This document shows positions 16,383 through 24,742 of a stretch of DNA of 41,746 bases, in pieces. The translations under genes and the position numbers were made by a program. Position 1 is the stretch's first letter, and each line of letters starts with the position of its first letter. This stretch comes from CAZLHO01 sp964559455 (GTDB taxonomy: Bacteria; Krumholzibacteriota; Krumholzibacteriia; LZORAL124-64-63). Location: positions 1 to 41,746 of the forward strand of contig CAZLHO010000024.1 in assembly GCA_964559455.1 (NCBI GenBank). Reading direction: 5' to 3'. Below the pieces are notes generated by a model. That model was not told where the DNA came from and did not search any database. It was given only the letters and a program-made list of their open reading frames with translations.

Positions 16383-17737
16383 TTCGATTCGGCGATGGGG
16401 CGTCCCGGCTCCCCGGGAGGTCCTTCGTCGAAACCATACTCGACGATGATCGTGTCCGTGCCGCTCATGCCAGCGGCATCGGTGACGGTGACGTCGATGG
16501 TGTTGGTCCCGGGTGAGAGCACGACGCCCTGAATCGACCAGGTGGTCCAGTCGCCCGACACGTCGACGGCCGCGCCACCCTTGGCCCCGTCGCTCCAGGC
16601 GACCCCGGTGATGGCCGTGCTTCCGGAGGTGCTTCCGGCCAGGTCGATCGCTCCGTCCTCGCTCTGGTAGTAGGGAGAGGACGTGGGCGAGATGATGTTC
16701 ACTTCGGGGGGCGGGGTGCCGCCGCCGGACACGGTGACGGGGAAACCGTCCGGGTTCGCGGACCCGTTCTCATCCACGACGTACAGGTAGACCAGGCTGT
16801 CGTCGGCGAAGGTGCCCTGATTGACCTGGAAGCCGATCTCGCCGTCGGACCAGGTCCGCGGGATCTGGATTTCCCTGCGGGTGCAGGCTTCCCAGGTCGC
16901 CGCGTTGCCCAGTTCGATCCTCGCCTTGGTGACGTCCACGTAGAGTTCATCCCAGTAGCAGTCCATCTGGGGACGAGGATCGCCCGTGTCGGTGGCGAGA
17001 TACGAGAGCATGTAGAGGTTGGTGAAGTAGCATTCGGAATCCCGGAAGTTCCCCGCGACGGTCGCCCACTCGTCGCCGTCGAGCAGGAGTTCGAAAATCC
17101 CGTCCCCGCCGCCGACCGTGCCGATGTCCATGTACGACTCCAGGCGGTGCCAGGCCCCCGACTTCAGGTCGCCGCCGAGTCCCCAGTCCTGAGCGACGGC
17201 GGTGCCGTCGCAATCGTTGATGTACATGTGCCCCGAGCCGACGCTCGGATAGAGATCGGTCCGGCCGTTGGGATATTTCCAATCACCGGGATTGCCGCCG
17301 CGGAAGGAGACGAGCTTCACGTTGCGCGACGGGGCGCCGGAAGTCGTGTTGTAGAACCAGCCCGAAATGTAGATCGGCGCGTCGGGCAGGCGGACCAGGC
17401 CGAGCGTGCAGTTGTAGTTGCCGCTCCCGAAATACTGGTGAGCGGACTTGGAGCCCGATGTCCGGACCCTGTCCCCGGAGTACTTCGGATAATAGCCGGA
17501 CAGGTTGGACGACGTGTACCAGTCGGCGACGCGCGCCCCCTCTTCGCCGTCATCGAAGTCGTCCCACATCAGGGGCGCAGCCGGGACCTTCGATCCGAAG
17601 CCCTCGCCCTCGAGAGTGACAACGCCTTTGTGGAGCAGGGGCGCATCCACGCCGTCGATCCTCGGCTGGGCGGAAGCCGAAGCCCAGGCGCAGCAGAGAA
17701 TACCCGCGGCAAACGCAACAACAAGATTGGATTTCAT
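16379..17737 (-). CDS. Secreted IPT/lectin-like and Ig-domain protein
   Basis: The protein has 452 residues. A signal peptide ends SASAQ at about 24. A short IPT/TIG-like start follows (PRIDGVDAPLLHKG...GEGFGSK). A large beta-rich, Trp/Tyr-rich domain (about 55-260) with WDDFDDG, GDWKYPNGR and YWDELYVD resembles concanavalin-like lectin or lyase folds. Then come an EIQIPRTWSDGEIGF...YLYVVDENG segment and a final Ig-like repeat ending TVTDAAGMSGTDTIIVEY. No catalytic residues are recognised. Base composition is visibly less GC-rich than the flanking glycosyltransferases. The start at 17737 rather than 17878 is chosen because the signal peptide begins there. Binding or modifying the exported polysaccharide is inference from context. 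Confidence 0.75.
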   Translation of the reverse strand: MKSNLVVAFAAGILCCAWASASAQPRIDGVDAPLLHKGVVTLEGEGFGSKVPAAPLMWDDFDDGEEGARVADWYTSSNLSGYYPKYSGDRVRTSGSKSAHQYFGSGNYNCTLGLVRLPDAPIYISGWFYNTTSGAPSRNVKLVSFRGGNPGDWKYPNGRTDLYPSVGSGHMYINDCDGTAVAQDWGLGGDLKSGAWHRLESYMDIGTVGGGDGIFELLLDGDEWATVAGNFRDSECYFTNLYMLSYLATDTGDPRPQMDCYWDELYVDVTKARIELGNAATWEACTRREIQIPRTWSDGEIGFQVNQGTFADDSLVYLYVVDENGSANPDGFPVTVSGGGTPPPEVNIISPTSSPYYQSEDGAIDLAGSTSGSTAITGVAWSDGAKGGAAVDVSGDWTTWSIQGVVLSPGTNTIDVTVTDAAGMSGTDTIIVEYGFDEGPPGEPGRPIAESK

Positions 17738-17874
17738 GGCAGATTTCCACCTTAAACGGCCTAGGTCTTGATTTTCCAAGCCCATCCCCCGTTTCGATGC
17801 AATCCATGTGCCCGACGGCCGGACAGCGGGGGGAGAGAAACGGGACGAAACATGTAAACGATTTTTGTCCTGGT

Positions 17875-18864
17875 TCAAGAATGATCCATTCCGGTCAACA
17901 TGGCAAGCTCGGAACGCAGATTGTCCATCCTTTGCGCCCAGGAATGGTTCAACTCGGCCTTCAATGCCATGATCTCGCCGCGCAGCCTCGTCTTTTCCGT
18001 CAATGCTTTCCGAATCGCAACCGCCATGCTCCGGGCGTCGTTCCCGGTCGGGACCACCCCCCGAGAGAAGTAGTCCAGCAGATCCTCCTGCGCGGAGAGG
18101 ACCAGGGGCTTGCCCGCGGCGACGGCCTCGTAGGCCCCGCAGAGGAGGGTATGGGGCGCGGTCGTCAGCGCGACGACGACGGCGCAGGATCCGAGCAATT
18201 CCTGGAATTCCCGCTCGGGCAGAAATCCCGTGAATCTCAGGTTGGACGGTGCAGACTCCATGACCGCCCGATCGAGCCTCCCGGTGTCGCCGGTGACGTA
18301 GACCCTGACGTCGGGGCCAAGCATGCGGACCGCCGCCACGAACTCGGCGATCGGCTCGTCCGAACTGTGGGACGCGACGAAGACGACCGATTCGCCGTCA
18401 CCGCCCCCGGCCCGGGCCGCCATGGGAAGGTCGGGAATTTTGTCCGGGAGCACCAGGGCCCGACCGCCCATTCCCTGCACCAGCCGGCGAAGGTGCTCGT
18501 TGGTGACGACAGTCAGGTCCGCCCTGGGCACGGAATAGCGGCTGAGCGCGTGAAAGATCCGATACCTCGGCGAGCGGAAGCCGACGGTCTCGAGCTTGAA
18601 ATTGGAGTGACGGTCGACCACCAGGCCGTAGCCGAGCAGCGGCTTCAGCCAGGCGGCCAGGGCCGCCAGCACGACCGACGGGTTCTGGACGATCAGCAGC
18701 CTCGGCCGGCGCACCGCCAACAGCGCCGTCGTCCGCAACGCCAGCCAGGCGACCCGCAGCAGGTACGGCACCCGGCTCGTCCACTGGCGCAGCTCGATCC
18801 GGAGATCAGCCGCCAGTTCGGTGGTCCGCCGCTGCCTCTCCCATGCGATCCAAAGTCCGTCCAT
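17875..18864 (-). CDS. Glycosyltransferase-like protein with degenerate EX7E motif
   Basis: The protein has 329 residues and a GT-B-like layout. The N-terminal half has RPRLLIVQNPSVVLAALA and VVDRHSNFK, both like the acceptor domain of GT1/GT4 enzymes. The C-terminal half has VVFVASHSSDEPIAEF, RVYVTGDTG and FTGFLPEREFQELLGS, then TTAPHTLLCGAYEAVAAGKP. In the place of EX7E the second Glu is kept but the first position is His. The start is ATG at 18864 with GGAGG upstream, overlapping the CapK-like stop by one base. A cytoplasmic sugar transferase is likely; whether it is active with the altered motif is uncertain. The 137-bp gap before the downstream secreted-protein gene may hold a promoter, but none is clear. 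Confidence 0.8.
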   Translation of the reverse strand: MDGLWIAWERQRRTTELAADLRIELRQWTSRVPYLLRVAWLALRTTALLAVRRPRLLIVQNPSVVLAALAAWLKPLLGYGLVVDRHSNFKLETVGFRSPRYRIFHALSRYSVPRADLTVVTNEHLRRLVQGMGGRALVLPDKIPDLPMAARAGGGDGESVVFVASHSSDEPIAEFVAAVRMLGPDVRVYVTGDTGRLDRAVMESAPSNLRFTGFLPEREFQELLGSCAVVVALTTAPHTLLCGAYEAVAAGKPLVLSAQEDLLDYFSRGVVPTGNDARSMAVAIRKALTEKTRLRGEIMALKAELNHSWAQRMDNLRSELAMLTGMDHS

Positions 18865-20249
18865 CAACCGTCCTCCGGGCGGTGACCGACCTCTCGCTCC
18901 CCGCCCCGCCAGGGAACAAAGTAGGTGAACTTCTCCTGCGCGTCGACGGGGATGGCCGCCGGGAACTCCACGCGGCACGCGATCTCGCCGGCCAGGTCCG
19001 CGGCCGTTCCATCCAGGATCTCCCTCTCGACCCGCAACCGGAGATCGTCACCGGAACCCGGCCCGAGCACGACCATCACCCTGACCCGGTCGGCGGCGTC
19101 CTGCACCGCGAGATAGCGCCGGATGTCGACTCCGGAATCGAGCAGGCCCTCGATCAGGTAGGCGAATATCACGGAGTGGATCCGCCGCCCCGAGGGCGTC
19201 GCCAGGTACTGATCGCGGTGCCGCCCCTGCACCTCGCCGATCAGGGGCAGCCCGCGTCCGCAGGGGCAGATTCCGTCGTCGCGCTCCACCACGTCCCCGA
19301 GCCGGTACCGCAGCAGCGGCATGAAGGCGTTGTTCAGGTCGGTGATCAGGACCTCGCCGCCGCGGCCGTCCTCCCCCGGCCCGGGCTCGATCTCCAGCAG
19401 AACGTTCTCCGCCATGACATGGTGCCCGCCCGCGGGACATTCGAAGCTGATGATGTCGACTTCGCTGCAGCCGTATTCCGAGAGGACCGGGCAGCCGTAG
19501 AGCCCCGCCAAACGTCGACGTTCCGCCGCGCGGCAGGACTCGGCGGTGCAGACGACGGCCTTCAGATCCCAGAGATCGGGCCGTCGCCCGTGATCGACCG
19601 CGATGTCCGCCAGATCGGAGAGCATGGTGCTGTAGCCATAGGCGTAGTCCGCCCCGCTGCGCGCCAGCGCATCCATCAACGCGCCGCTGTCGGACGCGGC
19701 GAGATCCGAGGGATGGATCGTCTTGCGGTTCAGCAGGGCGGCCCGGGCCCGGGCCATCGACCGGCCGGAGGGCAAGGGCCGTCCCCAGCAGCGCAGTTCG
19801 CGATCGCCGGGCCGGATGCCGTACCAGCCCAGAGCCCGCATGCGGGCGGCGTGGGCCTGGGCGCCCGCCCTGCCGTCGGCGAAGATCTGCAAGGGCACGC
19901 CGGAAGTGCCGGCGGTCCGCCGCATGTGGACGTCGCGGCGCCTGCCCGCAGCGACCGCCAGTTCCTCGCTCAGGCCGCGGACATCCTGCTTCTCCAGCGG
20001 AGGCAGCTTCCGGAAGTCGTCGAGATCGGCGATCCGGTCCACGCCGGCCCTCTCGAACCGCTTCCGATAGAATTCCGTACTGCGGGCGGCGGCCAGGATC
20101 CGCTGCAGCTTCCGCCACTGGATCTCGCGCAGCTCCCCGGGCGTCAGCCATTGGCTGCGCTCGAGATCCCCGCGAATCCGGTACGGCCACTCCCCGCGCA
20201 GCGCGTAGGCGAGCGGCAACAGGATTCTTCCGGCCAGCGTTCGGTTCAT
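18864..20249 (-). CDS. CapK/PaaK-like adenylate-forming ligase (second copy)
   Basis: The 461 residues have the same architecture as the protein at 4057..5430: helical N-terminus with PPLEKQDVR, ATP loop RTAGTSGVP (111-119), EYGCSEVDIISFEC, RYRLGDVV, CPCGRGLP. The two proteins differ over most of their length, so they are probably distinct enzymes rather than a recent duplication. It is predicted to activate a carboxylic acid as acyl-AMP, perhaps for amide or ester decoration of the glycan. It overlaps the Wzy-like gene by 4 nt upstream and the GT by one base downstream, which places all three on one transcript. Confidence 0.87.
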   Translation of the reverse strand: MNRTLAGRILLPLAYALRGEWPYRIRGDLERSQWLTPGELREIQWRKLQRILAAARSTEFYRKRFERAGVDRIADLDDFRKLPPLEKQDVRGLSEELAVAAGRRRDVHMRRTAGTSGVPLQIFADGRAGAQAHAARMRALGWYGIRPGDRELRCWGRPLPSGRSMARARAALLNRKTIHPSDLAASDSGALMDALARSGADYAYGYSTMLSDLADIAVDHGRRPDLWDLKAVVCTAESCRAAERRRLAGLYGCPVLSEYGCSEVDIISFECPAGGHHVMAENVLLEIEPGPGEDGRGGEVLITDLNNAFMPLLRYRLGDVVERDDGICPCGRGLPLIGEVQGRHRDQYLATPSGRRIHSVIFAYLIEGLLDSGVDIRRYLAVQDAADRVRVMVVLGPGSGDDLRLRVEREILDGTAADLAGEIACRVEFPAAIPVDAQEKFTYFVPWRGGEREVGHRPEDG

Positions 20250-21634
20250 TGCGCCTCGCTATGTTCCCGGCAGAGGGCGGCGAACATCTCTCCCGCGCGT
20301 CGCGACCTGATGGCGATGTCCGACAGGCTGATCGCCAAACCGGCCACGAACCACCAGTAGACCTCGTAGAGATCCATCCCGAAGAGCCCGAGGGCCAGCC
20401 GTACGACGATGAAACCATAGGCCGCGGTGCAGACCGCCGCCAGCAGGTTGAGCTCCCTGAGATGGTCGCGGAGACGACGGCGAAGCGGAGCCGGAAGATC
20501 CCTGCTTCGAGCCAGGAGCGCCAGTTGCAGGATCTGGCGGCGGAACCGGTCGCGAGACCGGCGCAGGGAGCGGATGATCGCGTAGACGAGGAAGAGGAAG
20601 ATCGCGAGCCCCTGCACGCCCAGGTTCGTGGCCACTTCGAGGTAGAGGTTGTGCGTGTCCTGGCTGCGGCCGAAGGTCTCGATGCGCACCCTCGGGAACG
20701 AGGCCACGCCCACGCCCGTGGGATGGGTCAGGAGGATCGCCCAGGCATCCTTCAGGATCTGGACCCGGGCCTCCTTGGATTGCCCCTCGGCTTCCTGCCC
20801 GGTGATGCTCTCGAAGCGCCCCACGTACTGATCGGGGAGCAGGGGCACGGCCGCGATTCCCACCACGGCCGCCACGATGATCCAGCGCAGCTTCCGGGCC
20901 GACTGGCTCCACCAGAAGAGCAGGAAGACGATGAAGGCCACGTAGGCCGTGCGCGAGCCGGAGTAGAGGATGCAGACCGTCGCCGTGGCCAGGGGGGGCA
21001 GCAGCAGCAGGCGGATCCGCCAGCGGCGGATCGCCGGCAGCAGCAGGATGCAGAAGGGCACCAGGCCCATGGCCACCCCGCCCAGGCTGTTCGGATGGGC
21101 GTAGATCGGCACCGCCCCGTGCAGGCGCATCACGCCCTGGTTCTGCCAGAGCAGGCTGCCCGTGAAGGCGCCGCGGGCGGCCTCCTGGGTCACGTAGAAG
21201 CAGGCGAAGATGAAGGCGGCCAGGAACCAGTAGAGCAGGCGCGGCGAGTGCACCAGCACGGCGATGAAGAAGGTGAGCATGGCGAACTTGATCACCCGGT
21301 CGACGAAGACGACGCGGGCCGCCTCGCCGTCGGCGGCGAAGGGGATCTGCACGAGCATGGCGGCGAAGAGCAGGCCGATGCCCGCCAGCACCTGCCTGCC
21401 GCCCCGGGCCCGCATCCTCTCGTCCGCCAGCAGGTAGGCGCAGATCACCGTCATCAGCAGACCGAGCAGGAATTCGAGGCGGATCGTCGCGAAGATCTCG
21501 CGGCGGGCCCCCCACTGCATGTACTTGGCGACGACGAAGACCAGGAAGAGGACGACGGCGGCCAGCGGCGGTTCGGGGAAGAACCGGCCGCGCCAGGCCG
21601 CGATACGCTCCGTCGTGTTCCGGGCAGTGGGCAT
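20246..21634 (-). CDS. O-antigen polymerase/ligase family membrane protein (Wzy/WaaL-like)
   Basis: The 462 residues include about 11 hydrophobic segments. The Wzy_C region has GSRTAYVAFIVF, a large periplasmic-type loop around 265-315, and then THNLYLEVATNLGVQGLA, the H-x-x-Y/F...G-x-x-G signature of O-antigen polymerases and ligases. With the flippase at 9408 it gives the core of a Wzx/Wzy pathway. Polymerase and ligase cannot be told apart from sequence alone. The ribosome binding site before 21634 is weak, so a slightly different start is possible. It lies 48 nt after the SGNH-like gene on the same strand. Confidence 0.88.
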   Translation of the reverse strand: MPTARNTTERIAAWRGRFFPEPPLAAVVLFLVFVVAKYMQWGARREIFATIRLEFLLGLLMTVICAYLLADERMRARGGRQVLAGIGLLFAAMLVQIPFAADGEAARVVFVDRVIKFAMLTFFIAVLVHSPRLLYWFLAAFIFACFYVTQEAARGAFTGSLLWQNQGVMRLHGAVPIYAHPNSLGGVAMGLVPFCILLLPAIRRWRIRLLLLPPLATATVCILYSGSRTAYVAFIVFLLFWWSQSARKLRWIIVAAVVGIAAVPLLPDQYVGRFESITGQEAEGQSKEARVQILKDAWAILLTHPTGVGVASFPRVRIETFGRSQDTHNLYLEVATNLGVQGLAIFLFLVYAIIRSLRRSRDRFRRQILQLALLARSRDLPAPLRRRLRDHLRELNLLAAVCTAAYGFIVVRLALGLFGMDLYEVYWWFVAGLAISLSDIAIRSRRAGEMFAALCREHSEAQ

Positions 21635-21682
21635 GTTCCGGAATCCGTTCCGTGGAGCCGCGCGACGATCGCGCGGTTCCTG

Positions 21683-22639
21683 CTAGGGCGCGTCGGCGCC
21701 GGTGGCGGCCCCGGCGCGCATCGCCGCCACGGCCGCGTCCAGGAAGGGCACGAAGGCGCCGGCGGCCTCGGCGTTGCCGGCGCGGCTGGGATGGCTGTCG
21801 CGCCCGCCGCCCGTGGGATAGGCCGACCAGTTCCCCGCTCCCCGTCCCGTCAGGATGTCGTAGTAGTCGAAGACCGCGACGTTGGGCAGGTCGTAGCCCG
21901 CCAGCCAGCCATGCTCGCGGTCGGCCAGCCAGCTGTTGAACTCCCGCGCCCACTCTGCGGAGCGGGGCTTCGACTTGAACATGTCGCGCAGGCGCTCGCC
22001 GGCGCCGCGCGGACGGGGCTCGGCCCGCGGCGGCGCGGTGAAGGCCACGAAGAGCACGTCGGGCCGTCCGCGGAGGACGGGCAGCAACGAGCGATAGGCC
22101 GCCTTGGCGTTGGCCACGGTCAGTTCGGGGGCGTCCGGATCGCCGGGCTCCTCGCCGGGACCGACGAAGTCGTTGTTCGGGTAGCAGGACTTGAAGGCGA
22201 CGATGTGGTTGAGCCGCCCGTCGGCATAGAGGTCGTCCTGGCGGTCGATGCGCAGGATCTCGTCCAGATGTTCGGTGAACTTGCGCCGCCAGTGATGGAT
22301 GTCGGTGTCCTGGCCCAGACGCGATTCGTAGGAGGCCTCGTGGACCTCGTAACCGGCGCCGGCCAGCAGGTCGCGCAGGCCGCCGCCGTTGGGATGGCTG
22401 ACGTAGATGCAGCGCTCGCCGGAGCCGCGCTCGCCGCCCACCTGCTTGCCGGGGGCGGCCAGCAACTGGCCGCCGCAGGAATGGTGGATGAAGAGCAGGC
22501 GCAGCGGGTTGACGGAGGCGTCGGGAAAGGCGGCCTGGGCGGGCATGGCGATCCCCCCGGATAGAACGGCCAGCAGAAGGGCCCAGATCAGGGCCGGAAC
22601 ATGGGCTGGGGCGCGAAGGCGCGACTCGGGTCGAAGCAT
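21683..22639 (-). CDS. Secreted SGNH-like protein (paralogue of 11109..12497)
   Basis: The protein has 318 residues with a signal peptide ending MPAQA at about 36. It shares an ordered set of motifs with the middle domain at 11109..12497: LLFIHHSCGG (S54), HIVAFKSCYPNND (K150), LFVAFTAPPR, AREFNSWLA and DSHPSRAGN (D281, H283). It lacks the FlgD-like C-terminal domain. The order Ser, polar block, Asp-x-His fits an SGNH-type esterase or acyltransferase, but the usual GDS block is replaced by HHS. GGAGAG precedes the ATG. It is the first gene of the minus-strand polysaccharide operon, so an envelope glycan role is likely by context. Function is otherwise unrecognised. Confidence 0.78.
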   Translation of the reverse strand: MLRPESRLRAPAHVPALIWALLLAVLSGGIAMPAQAAFPDASVNPLRLLFIHHSCGGQLLAAPGKQVGGERGSGERCIYVSHPNGGGLRDLLAGAGYEVHEASYESRLGQDTDIHHWRRKFTEHLDEILRIDRQDDLYADGRLNHIVAFKSCYPNNDFVGPGEEPGDPDAPELTVANAKAAYRSLLPVLRGRPDVLFVAFTAPPRAEPRPRGAGERLRDMFKSKPRSAEWAREFNSWLADREHGWLAGYDLPNVAVFDYYDILTGRGAGNWSAYPTGGGRDSHPSRAGNAEAAGAFVPFLDAAVAAMRAGAATGADAP

Positions 22640-22854
22640 CGGTTCTCTCCTGCTGCGCGGACGCCGAAGCGGGACCGCGCCTGGTATCGGGATTGCATCT
22701 GCCGCAACATGATAAGCCCGCCGCCCCCCGGCGGGCCACCACGCATCGACGGTGTGGTTGATTTTTCTTTTTCGATTGGGCCCCCTGGTCTAGAGTCCCG
22801 GGGAATCATGCCCCGTCATGCGGTATCGGCAATTTCCAACGAGGAGGGAACCTC
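22640..22854. promoter_or_regulatory. Divergent intergenic region with palindrome
   Basis: These 215 bp lie between the SGNH-like gene and the lipoprotein gene. GCCCGCCG (22716..22723) and CGGCGGGC (22729..22736) form a perfect 8-bp inverted repeat with a 5-nt spacer, usable as an operator or leader hairpin. A T-rich tract at about 22756..22780, upstream of the lipoprotein gene, stands out in this GC-rich DNA and may be an UP-like element. No clean -35/-10 pair was found for either gene. Confidence 0.4.
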
Positions 22855-24654
22855 ATGCCGAAATGGCGCCTGCTTGCGCTGCTAGCCACCCTGGTCCTGT
22901 GCACGCTGCTGGTCGCATCCTGCAGCGACGACGACAACGACACGGTCACGCCCCCCGGCGACACCACCGCGCCCCTGGTCTCGGGCACCTGGCCCGAAGA
23001 CGACGCAACGGACATCGGTCCCGGCGCGGGCATCAGCGTCATCTTCAACGAGGACATGGACCCGACGTCGGCCGCGGGCAACGTCACCCTGTCCAACAGC
23101 AACATCACCGGCCTGACCTGGGAGACCGAACGGATCCTGGTCATCGCCCACAGCGACTTCGTCGGCGAGGGCGTCGAGGTGACCGTGACCCTGGGCACGG
23201 GCCTGAAGGACGCCGCCGGCAACGGCCTGGCCGCACCCTTCAGCTGGTCCTTCTACACGACGAGCTCCGTCGTCACCCTGCTCGACTTCGAGCCCGAGGA
23301 AGGCGCCGTCGACGTGCCCCGGCAGCCCATGATCCGGCTGCTCTTCTCGGAAGGGATGAACACCTCGACGCTGTACGGGGCGATCTCGGTCACCGACCAG
23401 CTGATCATGAAGAGGGCTCTCTTCACCTACGACCTGGAGCAGGGAGATGGCGACTGGTACTACATGACATTCCCCGACCCCCTGCCCGCCGACACGCAGC
23501 TCTGGGTCACCATCAGCACCTCGGCCCAGGCCTGGGACGGGACCAACCTCTCGCAAGGCTATCTCTTCTCGTTCCACACGACCACCGACGCGGACACCGA
23601 GCCGCCGCAGCTGATCTCGATCGTGCCCCCGAACGGCCTGATCGACCCCAACACCTCGAACATCGTCTTCACCTTCGACGAGCCGATCGACCCGACGAGC
23701 TTCCGGGAAAAGGGCATCTGCGCCGAGCTGCAGCTGCTGATCATGTTCGAGATGATCGGCGAGCCGACCTGGAACGACGACTTCACGCAGATGACGATCG
23801 TGCTGCCCACGCCGCTGGCCGCCGGCCTGCCGCTGGAGATCGTCTTCGACGAGTTCGCCGACCTGGCGGGCAACGTCCAGCAGACGGACACGACCTACCG
23901 CGTCACCGTCAGCGGCACCCCGGACTTCTTCCCCGTGGAGGACGAGGCGACCTACGGCATGGCGTTCGTCTCGCAGGGCGGAAATCTGGGCATGCCCCCC
24001 TCCTGGGACGGGGATTACGAGAAGTACTTCCAATTCTCGGTCCAGTCGGGCGACGATTTCCAGCGCCGTGAATTCAACAGCCCCACGCTGCAGACGCAGT
24101 ACCTCTCGGGCTGGGACAAGCTGCGCAAGACCGGCGACCGCATCTACATCGGCGGTTTCCACGACGTCCGCCAGGGCGAGGGCGAAGAGGACATCACCTT
24201 CGACGACGACCTGGTCTACCTGAAGCAGTCCTTCGTGGCCGGGGACAGCTGGAGCGGCACCACGGACGTGACCGCCGTCTGGACACCGCTGGTCGGCAGC
24301 CCCGAATCGTTCTCGGGCAACCTCGACTACGCCATGCGCGTGCTGCCGAAGATCGACAAGCTGCCGGTCGGCCCGGACGAAGGTCCCCGGAAGCTGGACG
24401 CCGTGAGGCTCTTCCGCGCTCCGGCGGCGGACGAGGGCGGCATCTACTGGTTGGACGTCTGGCCCATGGAGCTGACGCACATGTTCTACACCGACCAGGA
24501 CACCATGAGCACCGGCATCGACACCCTCTACTACGCTCCCGCCCGCGGCCTGGTCCAGAAGCGGACCTACGAGGAGGAGTACGACGAGAGCGACGAGTGG
24601 GGGTACGACCGAGGCTACTGGTTCCCCTTCGATCCGATGATGATAGACCGCTGA
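22855..24654 (+). CDS. Lipoprotein with three SbsA-type Ig-like (Big_5) domains
   Basis: The protein has 599 residues. The signal peptide ends in the lipobox VASC (C23), followed by an acidic SDDDND linker. Three repeats of about 100 residues follow at about 40-350. Each opens with a P-x-D/G-A-T/V-D-I/V-like strand, contains FNEDMDP, FSEGMN or FDEPIDP, and ends with a WSFYT- or FSFHT-like strand. This is the Big_5 (SbsA Ig-like) pattern. The last 245 residues (Tyr, Trp and Asp rich, ending in an acidic EEEYDESDEWG stretch) match nothing I recognise. GAGGAGGG precedes the ATG. It is probably anchored at the outer membrane; function unknown. Confidence 0.85.
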   Translation: MPKWRLLALLATLVLCTLLVASCSDDDNDTVTPPGDTTAPLVSGTWPEDDATDIGPGAGISVIFNEDMDPTSAAGNVTLSNSNITGLTWETERILVIAHSDFVGEGVEVTVTLGTGLKDAAGNGLAAPFSWSFYTTSSVVTLLDFEPEEGAVDVPRQPMIRLLFSEGMNTSTLYGAISVTDQLIMKRALFTYDLEQGDGDWYYMTFPDPLPADTQLWVTISTSAQAWDGTNLSQGYLFSFHTTTDADTEPPQLISIVPPNGLIDPNTSNIVFTFDEPIDPTSFREKGICAELQLLIMFEMIGEPTWNDDFTQMTIVLPTPLAAGLPLEIVFDEFADLAGNVQQTDTTYRVTVSGTPDFFPVEDEATYGMAFVSQGGNLGMPPSWDGDYEKYFQFSVQSGDDFQRREFNSPTLQTQYLSGWDKLRKTGDRIYIGGFHDVRQGEGEEDITFDDDLVYLKQSFVAGDSWSGTTDVTAVWTPLVGSPESFSGNLDYAMRVLPKIDKLPVGPDEGPRKLDAVRLFRAPAADEGGIYWLDVWPMELTHMFYTDQDTMSTGIDTLYYAPARGLVQKRTYEEEYDESDEWGYDRGYWFPFDPMMIDR

Positions 24655-24660
24655 GCCGAT

Positions 24661-24678
24661 CCGGCGGCGAAACGCCGG
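24661..24678 (+). terminator. Small hairpin after the lipoprotein gene
   Basis: CCGGCG and CGCCGG form a 6-bp stem with loop GCGAAA, 6 bp past the stop codon. No T-tract follows. It may pause transcription or protect the 3' end, ahead of the larger hairpin at 24694. Confidence 0.3.
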
Positions 24679-24693
24679 ACCGCGGCACGATGG

Positions 24694-24717
24694 AGGGCGC
24701 CCCCCGCGGGGCGCCCT
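24694..24717. terminator. Strong hairpin between convergent genes
   Basis: A 10-bp perfect stem (24694..24703 with 24708..24717) carries a 4-nt loop. It lies between the convergent lipoprotein and DinB-like genes, and the stem is symmetric enough to act both ways. The T-tract is weak (TTCCT on the plus strand), so termination efficiency is uncertain. Confidence 0.55.
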
Positions 24718-24742
24718 TCCTGCGTTCGGTCGTCTTTTGGAA

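Noticed and set aside
204..22639. Complete capsule export system
   Set aside because: No Wza, Wzc, Wzb, ABC exporter or initiating phosphoglycosyltransferase was found. Only flippase and polymerase/ligase-type genes are supported.
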